Assembly: GCA_030015575.1 (NCBI GenBank)
Contig: JASDDO010000001.1
Coordinates: forward strand, 141,193,988-141,257,987
DNA length: 64,000 nucleotides
From: Agapanthus africanus
Lineage: Eukaryota; Streptophyta; Magnoliopsida; Asparagales; Amaryllidaceae
Reading direction: 5' to 3'
The position numbers and the translations under genes are program-made. The notes beneath the pieces were generated by a model. That model did no database searches. It saw nothing but the letters and a program-made list of their open reading frames with translations, and had not been told where the DNA came from. Positions 11,053 to 23,606 of this stretch are shown here, in pieces. How positions within the stretch are numbered: the first letter of the stretch is position 1; every line of letters begins with the position of its first letter.

Positions 11053-13640
11053 AAAGACTAAAGACATATGAAGGGATTTGGAGAGGTGGCAAAGAATTAT
11101 ACGGTTACAGTCGTGAATCTGGAAGAGGCATTACTAGGAATACCAGGATACCCCATCGAAACATTTCAATGTTTCAGTTTCACTGTGTAATGTTAAAAGA
11201 GAACTAATTTCCTAATTAGACACTTGCTCCAGGGTATGTATTTACCAGTTACGATTCTCACATCTGTATGGCTTTGCAGATGATGAGTGGGAGTAAGTTA
11301 TTGGGAATTGGGTGATCATCCTCATTATATCGGGATTCGTAGTAATCGGTGATATTTGAGGAAATCACCTGGGTTGTTTGCCGGTCGGCAAATATTTGGT
11401 TTTGAATATCCGCTGTTATGCACCAATTTCAAATTGATATATCTGTACGTCTATTTTCATAGAGTGAGATGTACCTTTTTGAAATTATGTCTATGACATT
11501 TACCTATATCAGTGGATGGTTAGGTAAGGAGCATTAAACAGCGGTGTAATTCTTCTTAACCATAAGTACAGTTTTCAACCTACGACACACAGTGAATGAG
11601 TTATCAGACTCAAGGGACTTATACAGAGTATTGTATGTTGTCCAGGGTCCATCAGGACAGAGGGGTTGGTCCTCGTACTATATTCGGTTTACTTATGACT
11701 TCTCTAGTTTTTAGACAGGTGTTTCGTGGAAACACAGGGTCCGAATTTGGAGAAGTTATAAGTATTTGAATAGAGTAGAGAACCAGGTGTAGCAAGTATC
11801 GGGATTCTTCAAAGTGATCGAAGATGTAGATACTTGTATATGGTATTCAGTTGATAGTAGTGATTAAGAGAAATTGCTTCTCTTTCAGGTTACTCATAAT
11901 TGGAAGCATTCCTAAGTTGAGTAACACTGATCGGCCTCCTTCCATTTAGTTGACATGCACTGGAGACAGTTGCATGATTTGGATCTGGTTCAGTTAAATC
12001 AGTGCCTCTGGTCCTATATGGGATATAGAACAGTTCGTATCTTAACGTTGTTAAGGTACGGGGAGTTGTCCGGCTTATGATTAAAACCAGAAACTGGACA
12101 ACTCAAGGCACGTTTCTGTAATGGCTGTTTGTGGGTTGACCCAGGCTATGACGAGGGTTGACTTTCTACCATCTGGATGAACAATAGCAATATTGTTCCT
12201 GACTCGCCACAGTTTTATTAAAAATGGATTTTTTCATAAAACAGTAGTGGGAGTATGGTAGAACTGGAAGTGATTCCAGAACCACGAACGATTACTGAAG
12301 ATTTGATAAAGAACCTAAAGATTCAATCTGGTTTGACATTCCATTGGCCACTCCGCAGATACGGTGGGTAACTTCAGGCACCCGAGAGGTACTACGGTAG
12401 CCTCAAGGACGGTGACAGGGAAGTTCTTGTTTACCCACAATTACCATTGCTGTTGTTCCAAGTTGCGAGACCCGGCGGGAGGATGAGTATAGCGTCGTTC
12501 TAAACTAGCTTTAGAAGTGTACGTGTATATGACTCTGCCAGAGGGTTGTCGTAGTCAGTGGGAGCAGCGGAAGCATTGGTGGACAGGTAGCTTATGTCTA
12601 TTTATAGACTAAAGCGGATGTAGCGGAGATAGATCATCTATTTCTGACGTGACAGTCATGGGTTTGACTTCATCAGAATAGGGGATGGATCTGTTGAGAA
12701 GGTAGTAGGGTGTGATATCCTGGTATTTGGATGACATACACAGAGTAGGAAAAGAAACTCCTATACTACAATCGGTTGTACGTTGGTCGTCACACAGTGG
12801 TTTCTCCACAAAGGAAATGGATTTTATATCAGACATACTGGTTACTAGATCTATGGTTTTAGATCTAGATTTAGGTAGTCTCCCAATCAGGATACTTAGA
12901 CAGCATTCTAAGAGTATTTAGAATGGACGACTCCTGGCACGGTAGTGTACCTGCAGGTAATGGAGTCACCCTCTCTGAAGGTGTCTTACAGACTAAAGGG
13001 GAGAGGGATGTGCATGATTGGCAGATCACTTGCTCAGGCAATTGAGTCAATCATGAGATGTCAAGTACCACACCAGATGTTGTTCTTGCACTAGATGCAA
13101 TAAGTTGATATTGATCCTATCCTGGAGAAACAGTCGGAAGCAGTTTTAGAACATAAGTGGATGTTCTAGGGATATGATAACGACAGCCTCGTTGAGGAGA
13201 CAGTTATCATTCCAGGCTTCCAAGGTGACATGGACGACAAGGAGGTTGTCAGAGTTATAGTTCTCCTTCTGACGAAGGGCGGTATTTTGGACAGGTGGTC
13301 CAAGGCAATACTGAGGGAGGCATGGCGCAGGATACTGATTAAGTTCAGTTGACGATACAGTCTAAGAAGTTTGGATTTGGAGTTCATTTATGAGCTATGT
13401 CCCATCAGACATCCAGACACATCCTAAGACAGGTATTGCTCATTTCGGGAGATGGGTTTCTCCGCGAACTTGAGATATAGAGAGACATGGAAAGAGACAA
13501 CAAAGCGGATCCACTCACTAAGGCTATTCCTCGAATGCAATAGTTTCGCAAACGAGCTTTGTAAGACTGACTAGTAGAGGAGTTGGGTGTTCGGTATCAC
13601 ACGGGCTGTGAGTATGCGACATCGCAATAATTAGCCTTGA

Positions 13641-13655
13641 GTGCAAGTGGGAGAT
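13641..13655 (+). promoter_or_regulatory. B polypurine tract
   Basis: GTGCAAGTGGGAGAT immediately precedes the 3' LTR and primes plus-strand synthesis. An almost identical tract precedes the 5' LTR (5682-5697) and the LTRs of A0, A1 and A2. Confidence 0.9.
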
Positions 13656-15887
13656 TGTTGGAGATAGTGCCCTCAGAGTCAATTATTAGGTCACAGGTAC
13701 GTGATTACAATGATTGATGGAGGACCTATCCCTGTAGGACAGTCTTACTCGAGATGATAGTATGCTATCTGGTTTACCTTTATCATCGTGTACTGTTTTA
13801 AGTGACCTGACACGTCGCTATTACACGTTGGTAGAGCCCCTAGGATTCTTGCTTGACCACCAGCAGTATGAGGGCGATCATATAAGTGGGAGCTGGGGGT
13901 CTATAAGCATATCCTTAAAAGGTCCCTAGTCGTGGGAGATTCGAGACAGGGCATCGATTCTCCAGAGTAGACTAGTGTATACAGTCGAGACCCCGACGAG
14001 GGGCGGTGGCCGGTCTCACAAGCCACTGGTGTCAGTTGGATCACCTAAGATGTATACAGGTGCTCATTGGGTTATGAGTACACCGGACAGGACTCGCCGG
14101 GAACATGCTAGTTGGTCATATACCAGACGTCAGATGGCAGTTCCCTGGTGACATGTGTGCAAGTTAGTTCATCGACCTGGGGATCGTCATTTGTCCCGTG
14201 TGAGTTCCCACTGTACTTTGATTACTACCCTACCACGGCTCAAAGGAGTCGTGCAAACAGGTTTTAGTTGGGTACAGTCCCGAGCCACATGGAGGCAGTG
14301 AGCGTATCTTCAGGGGTTCGTCTCTCCCGGTATTGGGGGTGAGGTCGTGCTGTGTCTAGGAGAGCCATTACACGAAGCCCTCGGCCGAGGCAAGGAGATT
14401 TACTGGTAGGTATTCCAGTAGTATCTCAGGGTGTTCTGGGCTACACTCCGACACGACTTGTACCGCTTTTGGGGGTCTGACTTTTACCAACCCCCTAGGC
14501 CCGCCATGCAATACTCATAGACGAACGGACCGGACTGTACGGATATTGTCACTGACAGGCTCAGTAGGGTGTCAGGCTGAGTTCGCTCACAGACGTCCCT
14601 TTTGGTCAATACCTGGTAGCCCGTTATGTATTGGCTTATACCTCTAACGTGCTAGTGGTTAAATCCACAACCAAGGTGTTGATGAGTCTTTAGAGTCCCC
14701 CACATTCAGTTACTCAGCTTTCGGGCGAAAGGTTGTAGAGGCCGTATGGAGATATGGCAAGGTCCGATCAGATACGTGCGGTATTGCACGGATCAGGATC
14801 GGACAGTTTGTACTATAGGCCGTATGGATATATGGCAGAGTTCGATCAGATACGTGCGGTATTGCACGGATCAGGATCGAACGGATATTACTAGCCGGCT
14901 TTGGTTTAAGCCGGATCCTAGTATAGTACAGTGTAGATTTTGTCTCATTGCATTTGTATTTCGGTCGGAATACAAATGCGGGTGTGTATGCACAGTATCG
15001 GGGTTTTCCTGTAATTTATTGCGGGACCAGTTTTCTGGAGTTGCCAGTTTGCTTTCCGTTTCGGCCGATTTCCATTGTTCCGTTCATTGGCCGAAGATTG
15101 GTGGAGGAGGGCTTATTTGCATTGTTGCAAATAAGTATTTGTGGAGGGGGTCTTTGCTTATTGGTTGGATCATGATGGTTGCTCCATTGACCTTGACTTC
15201 TTGAATTCTTCATGATGGCTTGACCATTTGGAGTCATCATGGTTGCTTTGGAGTGTTTGTTTTTGTTTGTGATGATATTGTTTTGATCATCACTCATTAT
15301 TCTTCCTTGCATGGTAGCTCACCCACTCCCTTGTCTTTCATTTTGACTTCACTCCATTCCCACCTACCACCATCATGCTTGGCTGGCCACTAGTGAGGGT
15401 GGGGGCTTTTCTTTTGGTAGTGAGAAAAAAAAAATGTCACTCTCATTTTCTTTGCATGATACATTTTTCCTCACCTCTCTCCAAGTCATTTTTCCTCCAC
15501 CACAAAAGGCAATCTCCATGAACCCCAAATGAGATTTCTTCACTACACATTCTACAGCATATCTTGGGCACGTCGACTAGCCGGCTTCGTGCCCGAGTTG
15601 CCTCGGCATTGAGGTGGGAGCCCGTAAAAGAAGTAGGCGATGTGGTGCACTCTCGGCGATGAGGAGGAGACGGGACATTCCGCAGGAGATTGGGACGACG
15701 ACGAGAAGACCGGAGGACTTGGATCGTCGGTATATCTCTTCCCTTTCTTGTAGATAGCTAGGACTAGTTAGTGGTTCGATCCGGGTATTTGTGCGCGGCG
15801 GTTTGCCAGTTCAAGAAAATTTAAGTTTATCACCGCTTCCGCATTTGGCCGTCGGATTGACGGCCGGGGCTCCGCCGTGCACTTTCA
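13656..15887 (+). repeat. B 3' LTR
   Basis: It is 2,232 bp, the same length as the 5' LTR, and ends CTTTCA (CTTACA in the 5' copy). T1 gag sequence follows at once at 15888. The tandem hairpin pair is preserved at 14762-14882. Confidence 0.95.
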
Positions 15888-16068
15888 AGAAGACCCAATG
15901 TTGTGGGTACTGCAAGAAGCCAGGACATCTTTAGAGGGATTGTTGCCACGCCAAAGGGAAATGCCTGATTTGCGGATCCAGCGAACACTTATCAATAATT
16001 GCCCTAATAGGAAGGAGCTACAAGGAGACGGTTCGTCCACACTCTCCACTTCGGCGAAGTGATGGTTA
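15888..16068 (+). pseudogene. T1 gag C-terminus with two CCHC zinc knuckles (broken)
   Basis: The first knuckle reads C-GY-C-KKPG-H-L-stop-RD-C, with an in-frame stop inside it. The second reads C-LI-C-GSSE-H-LSI and needs a one-base shift to reach its last Cys (NCPNRKE). Two knuckles in a row are common in nucleocapsid parts of Ty3/gypsy gag, where they bind genomic RNA. The N-terminal capsid part is missing because of the deletion at the B insertion. A stop at about 16060 ends the frame. Confidence 0.8.
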
Positions 16069-16448
16069 TTTCGTAGTTCGAGTTTCGAGGATAGTGCGGA
16101 CCCCGCGCAGGATTCAACTCGCGAGACAGGGATGCAGCGGTCCAGAAATCAAAGAAGATTTATCACGTTTTCTACTTTCAATAAAGTTGTTGTCACTCCT
16201 TTGTAAATATTCCTTTCGTTTGAAATCTTGTATCCGTCGAACTTTTAGCTGAATGCAATAAAACTCTGAGTTGTGATGTATGTACCGTTCTCTTGCTTCT
16301 CACTTTATTCTATACTATTCATTGCCTCAGCATCTTTACATTTTAATTTTCCGTCCTTGCCTCCAGCATATCCTCCATGTGCCACTGTATCCTTGGATAT
16401 CTTCCTAACGTGCCCTACTGTCTAATCACGACTCTCTCTTTTCAGGTC
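16069..16448 (+). other. T1 spacer before the acidic ORF
   Basis: About 380 bp without coding signal, AT-rich. It ends in a pyrimidine-rich tract and CAG (CTCTCTCTTTTCAG, ending at 16444) five bases before the ATG. That looks like a 3' splice site, so the downstream ORF may be expressed from a spliced RNA; this is inference. Confidence 0.5.
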
Positions 16449-16880
16449 ATGGCCCACTTTGGAGAAGCGCCGCCTCTAGATGAGGACACGCGGTCGTGCG
16501 TTTCCTTAGACCGCATGCTGGTGAGTTCAGATGACGAGATCAACGGTCCACATGTTATTTTCGGGAACAGCGATTCCGAGGGTGAGGGATTCGCAGCCCC
16601 AGAAGTTAACTTGATCAGCGACTCGGACGATGAAGAGGAGGGCCTCAGAGAAGACCCATTAGAGGAAGATTCCGAGGGGGACCCGATAGAAGAAAATCCA
16701 GAAGAAGAAAATCACATGGAAACAAACCTCGATGAAGATGCTCCAGTCGAGATAGAAGGACCAGAAGAACAAGACCCCGTGGCAGAAGAACCGATCCCTG
16801 TGAGGCGATATGGAAATGGACGCCCCTATCTGAGTGCACGAGCCTACCGTAATCTGCTGAACCTCCACAACCGCGACTGA
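16449..16880 (+). CDS. T1 acidic ORF of 143 residues, unknown function
   Basis: The ORF is intact from the ATG at 16449 (MAHFGEAPPLDEDTR) to TGA at 16878-16880. I chose this start over the upstream ATG at 16377 because it follows a splice-acceptor-like CTTTTCAG. The middle (residues about 35-115) is very rich in Glu and Asp. The C-terminus is basic and aromatic (VRRYGNGRPYLSARAYRNLL). There is no membrane segment, zinc motif or catalytic motif. It follows gag directly in an element without pol. I do not recognise a family. It may be an accessory retrotransposon protein, a captured fragment, or an ORF preserved by chance in a young element. An AATAAA lies at about 16909. Confidence 0.55.
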   Translation: MAHFGEAPPLDEDTRSCVSLDRMLVSSDDEINGPHVIFGNSDSEGEGFAAPEVNLISDSDDEEEGLREDPLEEDSEGDPIEENPEEENHMETNLDEDAPVEIEGPEEQDPVAEEPIPVRRYGNGRPYLSARAYRNLLNLHNRD

Positions 16881-18151
16881 CGTGACTGAGCTTTCGTCTC
16901 CTCTGGCCAAATAAATCGGTGTATAGTTTAGGGCCGTCTTTTACTTTTCGAGAATGCCTTGTTTAAAATTTTCCAGAATGAAATAAATTTGCTGAGTTCA
17001 CTAATCTTGTGATTTTTGGTTCACATGATGCTTGACCGTTTTCCCCTATACTTTTATTTCCTCCTGAGATCCCTGACTGTCCACCCCTGCACCTTGTGCT
17101 GTTTCGACCCTCACTTAGATTAAAAATTACCGCATCCCGATCTTTTGAATGGGCCACCCTTCACCCTTCGTATGTGCCTCGTTTGAGATCCTTCTGGAAG
17201 GGAAATTGATAGTGAAATTTCCGAGTTAGCTGACCCTTCGGATTTTTGATTCACATGATTTATCGACCGTTTTCCTTCCCATGCATCCCTTTTCCCCCTG
17301 TGGTCCTTTGTTGCTCGCCCTTACTTCCCGTGCTGACCCGACCCCAATCTCTTTGACCTTCAGTCTAAAGCCGTCACACTCCGACCTTTTGAGTGGGCCT
17401 TACTCCATTGAAACCCCTACCCTAGCTAGCCCTATACATTTTTGTGCTATTTTCCTATTACCCTAACTATATTTAGGGACATCGTTATTCAAAAATTTAG
17501 TTTTCATTATTTTATGTCCATCGAAAAGTGCATGTTATTAACTATTTCCGTTTTATGCATTTTAAGTACACTACTAATCTCCCATTATTTTCGACAGCAC
17601 AACCATATATTACACATATTATTTTATGCTATGTTTCTTATTTGCACCATGTGGATTTTCTAAGTTACTTTAAGATTTGTTTTCCTTTTTGATCGATACA
17701 TTACACTAGGGTATTTTAACCTTTCGACAAATCCATCACCATTTTAATATTGTTACTTTAATTTTCTCGGGTATTATACTTATAGGTTGCTATTATAGAT
17801 GGTTATGTCTGATGCTATTATCTTAGTTGCGCTGGTTAGATATACATCTGTATACTTACATTTTGGGTTTCGATTTTATCGAGCACGCCTCGAATATTAT
17901 TGTTCGTTATTGTTATTTTTATTCTCGTATACATGTAGTTTGCCCTTATGATTGAGTCTGCCTTGTACTTACTTAGACCTACCCTTTGTTACATTAGTTT
18001 TATACATATATAGACCTTCAAAATTCTTCTATCTGACCTTTTTGTAAACCACTATGCACTAGTGTTCGAGGTAGCAGCTTTTCGCTTATGATTTTATAGC
18101 TTATCGTTTATTTTAAATTTCGAGGACGAAATTTTTGTAAGGGTGGTATGA
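16881..18151 (+). other. T1 3' untranslated region with degenerate direct repeat and PPT
   Basis: Pyrimidine- and AT-rich, no coding support. Two diverged direct repeats lie at about 16950-17155 and 17168-17400; both have a GATTTTTGxTTCACATGAT block, a GACCGTTTTCC block, and end in CTTTTGAxTGGGCC. A perfect stem AAATTTCG-AGGA-CGAAATTT lies at 18115-18134, followed by the purine-rich GTAAGGGTGGTATGA before the LTR. Confidence 0.7.
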
Positions 18152-21100
18152 TATAATACCCAGTTCTTTGTGTACACCACTAACCATATTCTTCATATTG
18201 ATTATTTAGAAAATTTATGTATTTTATTTATAATTATTTTTTTTCCGTTAAACCCCCTATAAACACCAAACCCAAACTCTATTTCATCGTATTTTTACCT
18301 CCCACTTTTCCAAGCCCGTTTCCCTTTTAATCCAACTCCAGCCCCTGCTCCTAACCCAAACCCAAACCTTATCTCTTTTATTCTCTTAGCCCGTGCTTCA
18401 ATTTCCTCAGCCCAACCGAATAAGGAAAACACAATTCATTAACTATTTCTCCCCAAATTAATTCCCCAAGCCCAACTGAAAGTTGGAACTAAATATTGAT
18501 ACAAACCCATCCCAACATCCTTTATTCCCAAATGAATTAATCTTAACAATACCCCAGCCCACTCTTTGTTTCCCATTTTTACTGTAATACTCGGCCCAAC
18601 CCATCTTCTTTATTTCCCTTTTTCACTCGGCCCAGCCCAAACCCCCTAACCCCTATCTCTAACCCAACCCGTCTTCACCCGGCCCCGACCCGACCCGCTA
18701 CAAACCTCTCTCTTCCCCACTTCATTTTCCCGCTCCTTTTATCTCCTTCCTCCGCGTGCCTCCCTCGTCGCAACCCACGTCGCCCACGACCACGTTCATG
18801 CAAGCCTCACGACCGCAAGCCTCTCGATCCCTCGCCCCCTTTCTCCTCTCTCCAACTCCCTCCCTCATCATTCTCGCTCTCAAATCTCACTGCACACCAC
18901 CACTCCCACACCCACTGCACCTCACTCGACCCTCGCCGATGATAACGACAACGAGGAAGACCTCGACTCTCCCCTTCCTTCCTTCCTCCTCCTCCATCGA
19001 CAGAGCTCCTTCACTACCCCATTCCCTTCACCCACCAAGCTCCTTGTCTCCACCCTCCTTCAGCCGCCACCAACCTCGCCTGCACCCGACCATGGCCACC
19101 GCCTGCACCCTAACGCCAACGAGTCCCCACCACTTCGTCGACTCCTATACACTCTCAGCATCATCCCCTTCATCAAACCCAAGCCCCACTGCTCCTCCTC
19201 TCTAAAACCACCAACTCCAACACACTCCGAACCCCACTGCTGCCCGTCGCCGGAGCAACGCTGCCGACCATCGGCGACCCCAGCGCACTCTTAGTGATCC
19301 ACAGAGCACCACCTCCGCTTCCAGTGACCACGAGTCGTTCCCCGGACAACTCCGACACGCTCGAGCCAAGATCGGGACTTTTTCCACTGTTGTGCCGTGC
19401 CGGAACCGTCGTTGCCGTGCCGCGCGTGTGTCGTTACCATTACCGTGCATCGCCAGAGCGTCTCCAGACAAGTACCCTACTTGCTACATGCAATATTATT
19501 CCCGTTATAATTCAAACCGCAATAATTCCCTGTTTACGATTCATGAAAACCTCATATAACATAAGTGTTCGACGCAAGATCTGAATGAAAACCTTTCCTT
19601 AATTTGACGGAACTTATTTTCATATTGTGGCCCGTTTGGCAATGAACCCGGTGTAGAAATTTCACTGAATAATATGACTGTTAACGACTTAAACGAACAC
19701 CCCAAATACACCCGTAAAAATTGGGAATTTCCCACACCAGAAAATTGTTAAAATCACCATAAATTGTGTACATATTGAAATGAGTCGTTCGAGGGCTCAA
19801 ATCGAAGCCGACTCGATGAACTATAACCTTGTATAAGTTCTTAATTATTTCTGTACTGAAATTATGACGATAATTGGTTTGGAGAGCGGCGCTGGACTGC
19901 AGTCCAGAGCGACTCTGGTTATTGTTTTCTGTCCCGTAATCTTTATTTCCTTGCTGTCTGAACTCGTATGTTGCAGAACCCTACACCTTATTGAATATGA
20001 ATCTGTTAGATAAATAACGCAAGTGATTTCACCCTGTTTCATCGTCATTTACTATTTATAATACAATTTAAAAGATCGGGACGTATAGCAGTCCCAAACT
20101 GAACCAGAACTGATACCCCAGTGTTGAATAGTGTATAAATCCTGACGAATAGACACGATTGAGAATACGTCTATTGCATTGAAAACCTTATTGAAAACCC
20201 TAGATTTCATTCAACTGTAGCGTTGCTAAATTCTGATCCCAACTGGGATTAAAATGCGTTGCGAAAACGGACTTCCGATTCTGAAACCGGATTTCTAGCA
20301 GTGAACGCTTAAAATGAAATGGCCATATGTAATGATCCTGAAACCTAATTGAGGTGAAACTAAATTTGATGGATAGATAATCAAACATACTACTTATCTC
20401 ATGTTCATTGTTTCGCTAAATTTGGCATGTATGATTTATGATAAATTATGCAAGTGGTAGGATACCGACATATGACATCATAATCATGCCTTACATACTA
20501 TTTCTCATCACATCATATATATATGTCATTGCATTGGTAACCTAGTGATCATGTGCATTACCCAGTGTTAGGTATTAGTGGTGATTGTGTTAAGTACGTT
20601 AGTGTTTGTGCATGAGTGGATAAGTGAAAGTGACACGTACTTGTACACAATCAGTGGACCCTATTGATTTATTGAATTGTCGACGTCTGTGGGGCGCGTA
20701 TAAGTGTGACTATAAGTGGTATGGGACACTTATGGAAGCACTTGTATGGGTGTCACAGGTAAGGCACCAGACACTGCCCATATATCTTAGGTATCAGTCG
20801 GGACGTGCTTGATGGAGATCCTGTCTCCAGTTCTCGCGCAGACTTGTCATGGACCGACCGGTATATGAGGTTATGGTTGGCGTTTGATGTAGACCACGAG
20901 GTGTGGGGTAGTTTGAGTGTGAGTTCAACAGAATCTCGGGAGTCCCATGCCGGCATATATATATGGAGATATATGGAGATTTACAGGGATATTACATGAT
21001 TATTACCGTGAGTTATATTTTGGGCCCGTGGTCCCTTGCCCTTGGGTCCTACTCTTGGGTGGAGGACACTCACGAGTGGTTGACTCTAACACTTGGACTG

Positions 21101-21661
21101 ACGATAGACTTAGTGACTTGTACAGTGAAACTTAGAGACTGATAGGGATAGTGACATTGACATGCATTACTTACTGTATCGACACACTTGACATACTATT
21201 TTACTGCTTTACTGTTCACCTGCTCTTTTAGACAACCGTATTGGCTACTTCATGTTCATATCTCTACTATCTTGATTTACTGTTATGTATCCATTATTAC
21301 TGTACGAGTTACCACTTGCACCTATGTATATATTGCTATCGTGTCGCTCTGACGACTTGAGTATGCTTGCTCAGAGTGAGAAGTGGACTTAGCTTGGACC
21401 AGGACCAGATATACCTCGAGGACGTCGCGGACATTCTGATCAGCTACCCAGAACCACACTCTCTTGATTCCCATCTGGTTAGTTCTTGGTATTTGTTTTG
21501 ATTTATATACTGCATTTCTCATTACCTATGCGTTGTTTACTGATTACCACGTAAAGCTAGAAGCTGAAGTGTGACTATGGCGGGATATTTCCTTGACTGT
21601 AGGAGCATGGCTGGCCTTGTCAACCCCTCGTATTCCGTATTTTGGGAAGCGAAGCGTGACA
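18152..21661 (+). repeat. T1 3' LTR (complete, 3,510 bp)
   Basis: It starts TATAATACCC (the 5' copy has TGTAATACCC, so one terminal base has mutated) and ends GCGTGACA before the TSD GTATG. The last 831 bp (20831-21661) have no counterpart on the left because the 5' LTR is truncated. None of its ORFs looks real. Confidence 0.93.
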
Positions 21662-21672
21662 GTATGTGATAC

Positions 21673-23569
21673 TGTAAGTCGACGTTGTACACTCCACGAG
21701 TTGCGGGGAGGCGGAAATATGAAAAACAATCTTTTTCTTTAAACTAACATCGACTAACTTACGGATCTTTGCCAAATCTTAACTAACAACAACATAGGAG
21801 GGATTAGCTACTATGAAAGAAGATTATACCTAATGAACCAAGTCCTTCTTCTTCTCGATGACCACCTCCTCGTCGGCCTGCTTTTTGTGATAGAAGATCC
21901 ACCCGAGAGCTACCACTCCAAGCTTGACCTCTAACTTGAGATAACTAGGTTACTCAAAGTGCTAATCAAAGCAACCTAGGGAATATAGAGTAGGATTAGG
22001 GATTAATAAGTCTTGCTAACCCTTAATCTCAACACATGAGAGGTTAGGGTTAGGGCTTGAAGAGAGAGAGCTTGAGGAGAGAGAAGGTGAGAGTGAGAAT
22101 GAAATGAAATAATATCTCATCTTGAATATATACGAAGCATAATAACTATTAAATGAATAATCAAATGATAATATCAACCATGCTTCATTTATTCACTTTG
22201 TATGATTCATCACATGAGTCATTAATCATTAAATGCAACACTAACTCCTTTGTATGAATCACACCATGAGTCATTAAATCATTTAATGCAAATGCCACCT
22301 TAGCCTCCAAGTCATCATCCTTCTACAAGCTTCTCGACAATTTATGAGAACGCCCCTCCTATCTGTGAAAACACGGAAATACTTTAGACTGTATAAATCC
22401 AATAATCCGACACTAGAATCTGGCTTAAACCAAAGACCGCTAGTAAAAACTGTCCGAACATCGTACGTGCATAAATGCACGTGCGTGTCCGAAACCTGTC
22501 GTAAAACCATACGACCTCTATATCGTTTCACCCGAAGCAGGGAAACTCTCTTTGTGGGGCTCTAAAGACTCGACTACTACGCTGGCAGTGGGTTTAACCA
22601 CAGACCGCAAGCGGCACTAGCTGTACGTAACGGTTCCTAGGTAGATGTCGATAAGAAGGCCGATGAGAAAACCCATCCGAACTCCTACTGAGCCTGATGT
22701 GACAATCTCCATACAGTCCGATCTGTTCGTCTAGGACTATCGCATATCGGGCCTAGGGGGGGCGGCAAGCGTCAGTCCCCTAAAAGCGGTATAAGTCGTA
22801 TCGGAGTGAAGCCCATTACACCTTGAGAAACTACTGGAAAACCTACCAGTAAATCTCGCTTGCCCTGGCCAGGGACTTTGCGTAATGGCTCTCCAGACAC
22901 AGCGCGATATCAACTCCCAATACCGGGTGAGACGAATCCTGTCTAACCGCCACTGCCTCCAAGTGCTTCGGGACTGCACCCAACTGCTACCTGTTTGCAT
23001 GACTCCTTTGAGCCGTGGTAGGGTAGCAATCTAAGAACAGTGGGAACACACTCGAGGAAAAGCAGCAGTGTTAAGTCTGCGGACTATGCTGTACTCATGT
23101 CACCTGGGAACTGTTAACTGACGACGGGTATAATACCAACCAACAGTTCCCTGCGAGTCCTGTCCGGTGTACCCTTAACCCAACGAGCACCTGTATACTA
23201 TCTCCAGTACGATGTACCGATGGCTGTGGGACAGACCATCTCCCCAACTTGGATGAGAAGCGTACACACTAGTCTACTCCGGAGTATCGATGCCCTGTCA
23301 CGATAATCCTACGACTAGGGACCTGAAAAAGGATGTGCTTGTAGACTACCCAGCCCCCACTAGTGTGACTGCCATCACAACGCTGGTAGTCAAGCAAGAT
23401 CCTAAGGGCTCTATCAATACGTACACACATATTAAGATAGATATAACCACGTAGCATACTACCATATTTAGCAAGACTGTTAATATAACTGTGAATATCC
23501 CAAGCTTCCATTAAGTAATATACAAGCTAGTATGATACAATAATGGCCCCTAGGGCATACACACTAACA
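21673..23569 (-). mobile_element. Family-C solo LTR, minus strand
   Basis: 1,897 bp running (on the - strand) from TGTTAGTGTGTATGCCC at 23569 to GACTTACA at 21673, flanked by GATAC at 21668-21672 and 23570-23574. It aligns with the + strand solo LTR at 26556-28669. No internal region remains, so it arose by LTR-LTR recombination. It sits in A0 just before the A0 PPT. Short ORFs inside it are not supported. Confidence 0.93.
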
Positions 23570-23574
23570 GATAC

Positions 23575-23606
23575 CACAACAGATGGCTCTAGTGCAAGTG
23601 GGAGAT
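23575..23606 (+). promoter_or_regulatory. A0 internal end with polypurine tract
   Basis: CACAACAGATGG, then CTCTAGTGCAAGTGGGAGAT, continues the A0 sequence broken off at 2793 (T1) and 21672 (solo LTR). It matches A1 at 57950-57987 and A2. The purine tract primes plus-strand DNA. Confidence 0.88.

Larger units (their letters stand above)
10221..13655 (+). pseudogene. B decayed gag-pol region
   Basis: The region aligns in order with A1's coding region but has no ORF of useful length. Recognisable points are: the gag start context at about 10221-10290; a protease scrap with DSHICMALQM at about 11254-11284; an integrase C-terminal scrap near 12045-12115 (GGGGAGTTGTCCGGCTTATG matches A1 at about 56490-56515); RT at 12540-12800 with YLDD at 12724-12735; and the RNase H end with DNKADPLTKAI at about 13496-13528. 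Positions 10325-11052 are a tandem duplication. The region ends with the PPT. It cannot supply any protein. Confidence 0.75.
5698..15887 (+). mobile_element. B: Angela-like Ty1/copia element with near-identical LTRs and decayed pol
   Basis: LTRs of exactly 2,232 bp lie at 5698-7929 and 13656-15887; I count about 16 mismatches (about 99.3% identity). The PBS is at 7931 and the PPT just before 13656. The internal region (7930-13655) has a long leader, then pol so diverged that only scattered motifs survive (SHIC of the protease, YLDD of RT, ADPLTK of RNase H). It sits inside T1. No target-site duplication can be checked, because the left side is a tandem B tail and the flanking T1 sequence was deleted. 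It is related to A0/A1/A2 but belongs to a separate family: its LTR starts TGTTGGAGATAGTGCCCTC, not TGTTAGTTATATG. Confidence 0.92.
2794..21661 (+). mobile_element. T1: Tekay-like Ty3/gypsy non-autonomous element, split by copia B
   Basis: The outer boundaries are TGTAATACCC at 2794 and TGACA at 21661, flanked by GTATG at 2789-2793 and 21662-21666 (5-bp TSD). The element has a truncated 5' LTR (2794-5450), a partial internal region (15888-18151) and a complete 3' LTR (18152-21661, 3,510 bp). The PPT context (CGAGGACGAAATTT, then a purine run) is typical of Tekay/Del chromoviruses. The only coding sequence left is a gag zinc-knuckle remnant and an acidic ORF; no protease, RT or integrase is present. 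It may be a gag-only or LARD-type derivative, but a deletion next to B removed its 5' internal part, so the original content is uncertain. Confidence 0.85.
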
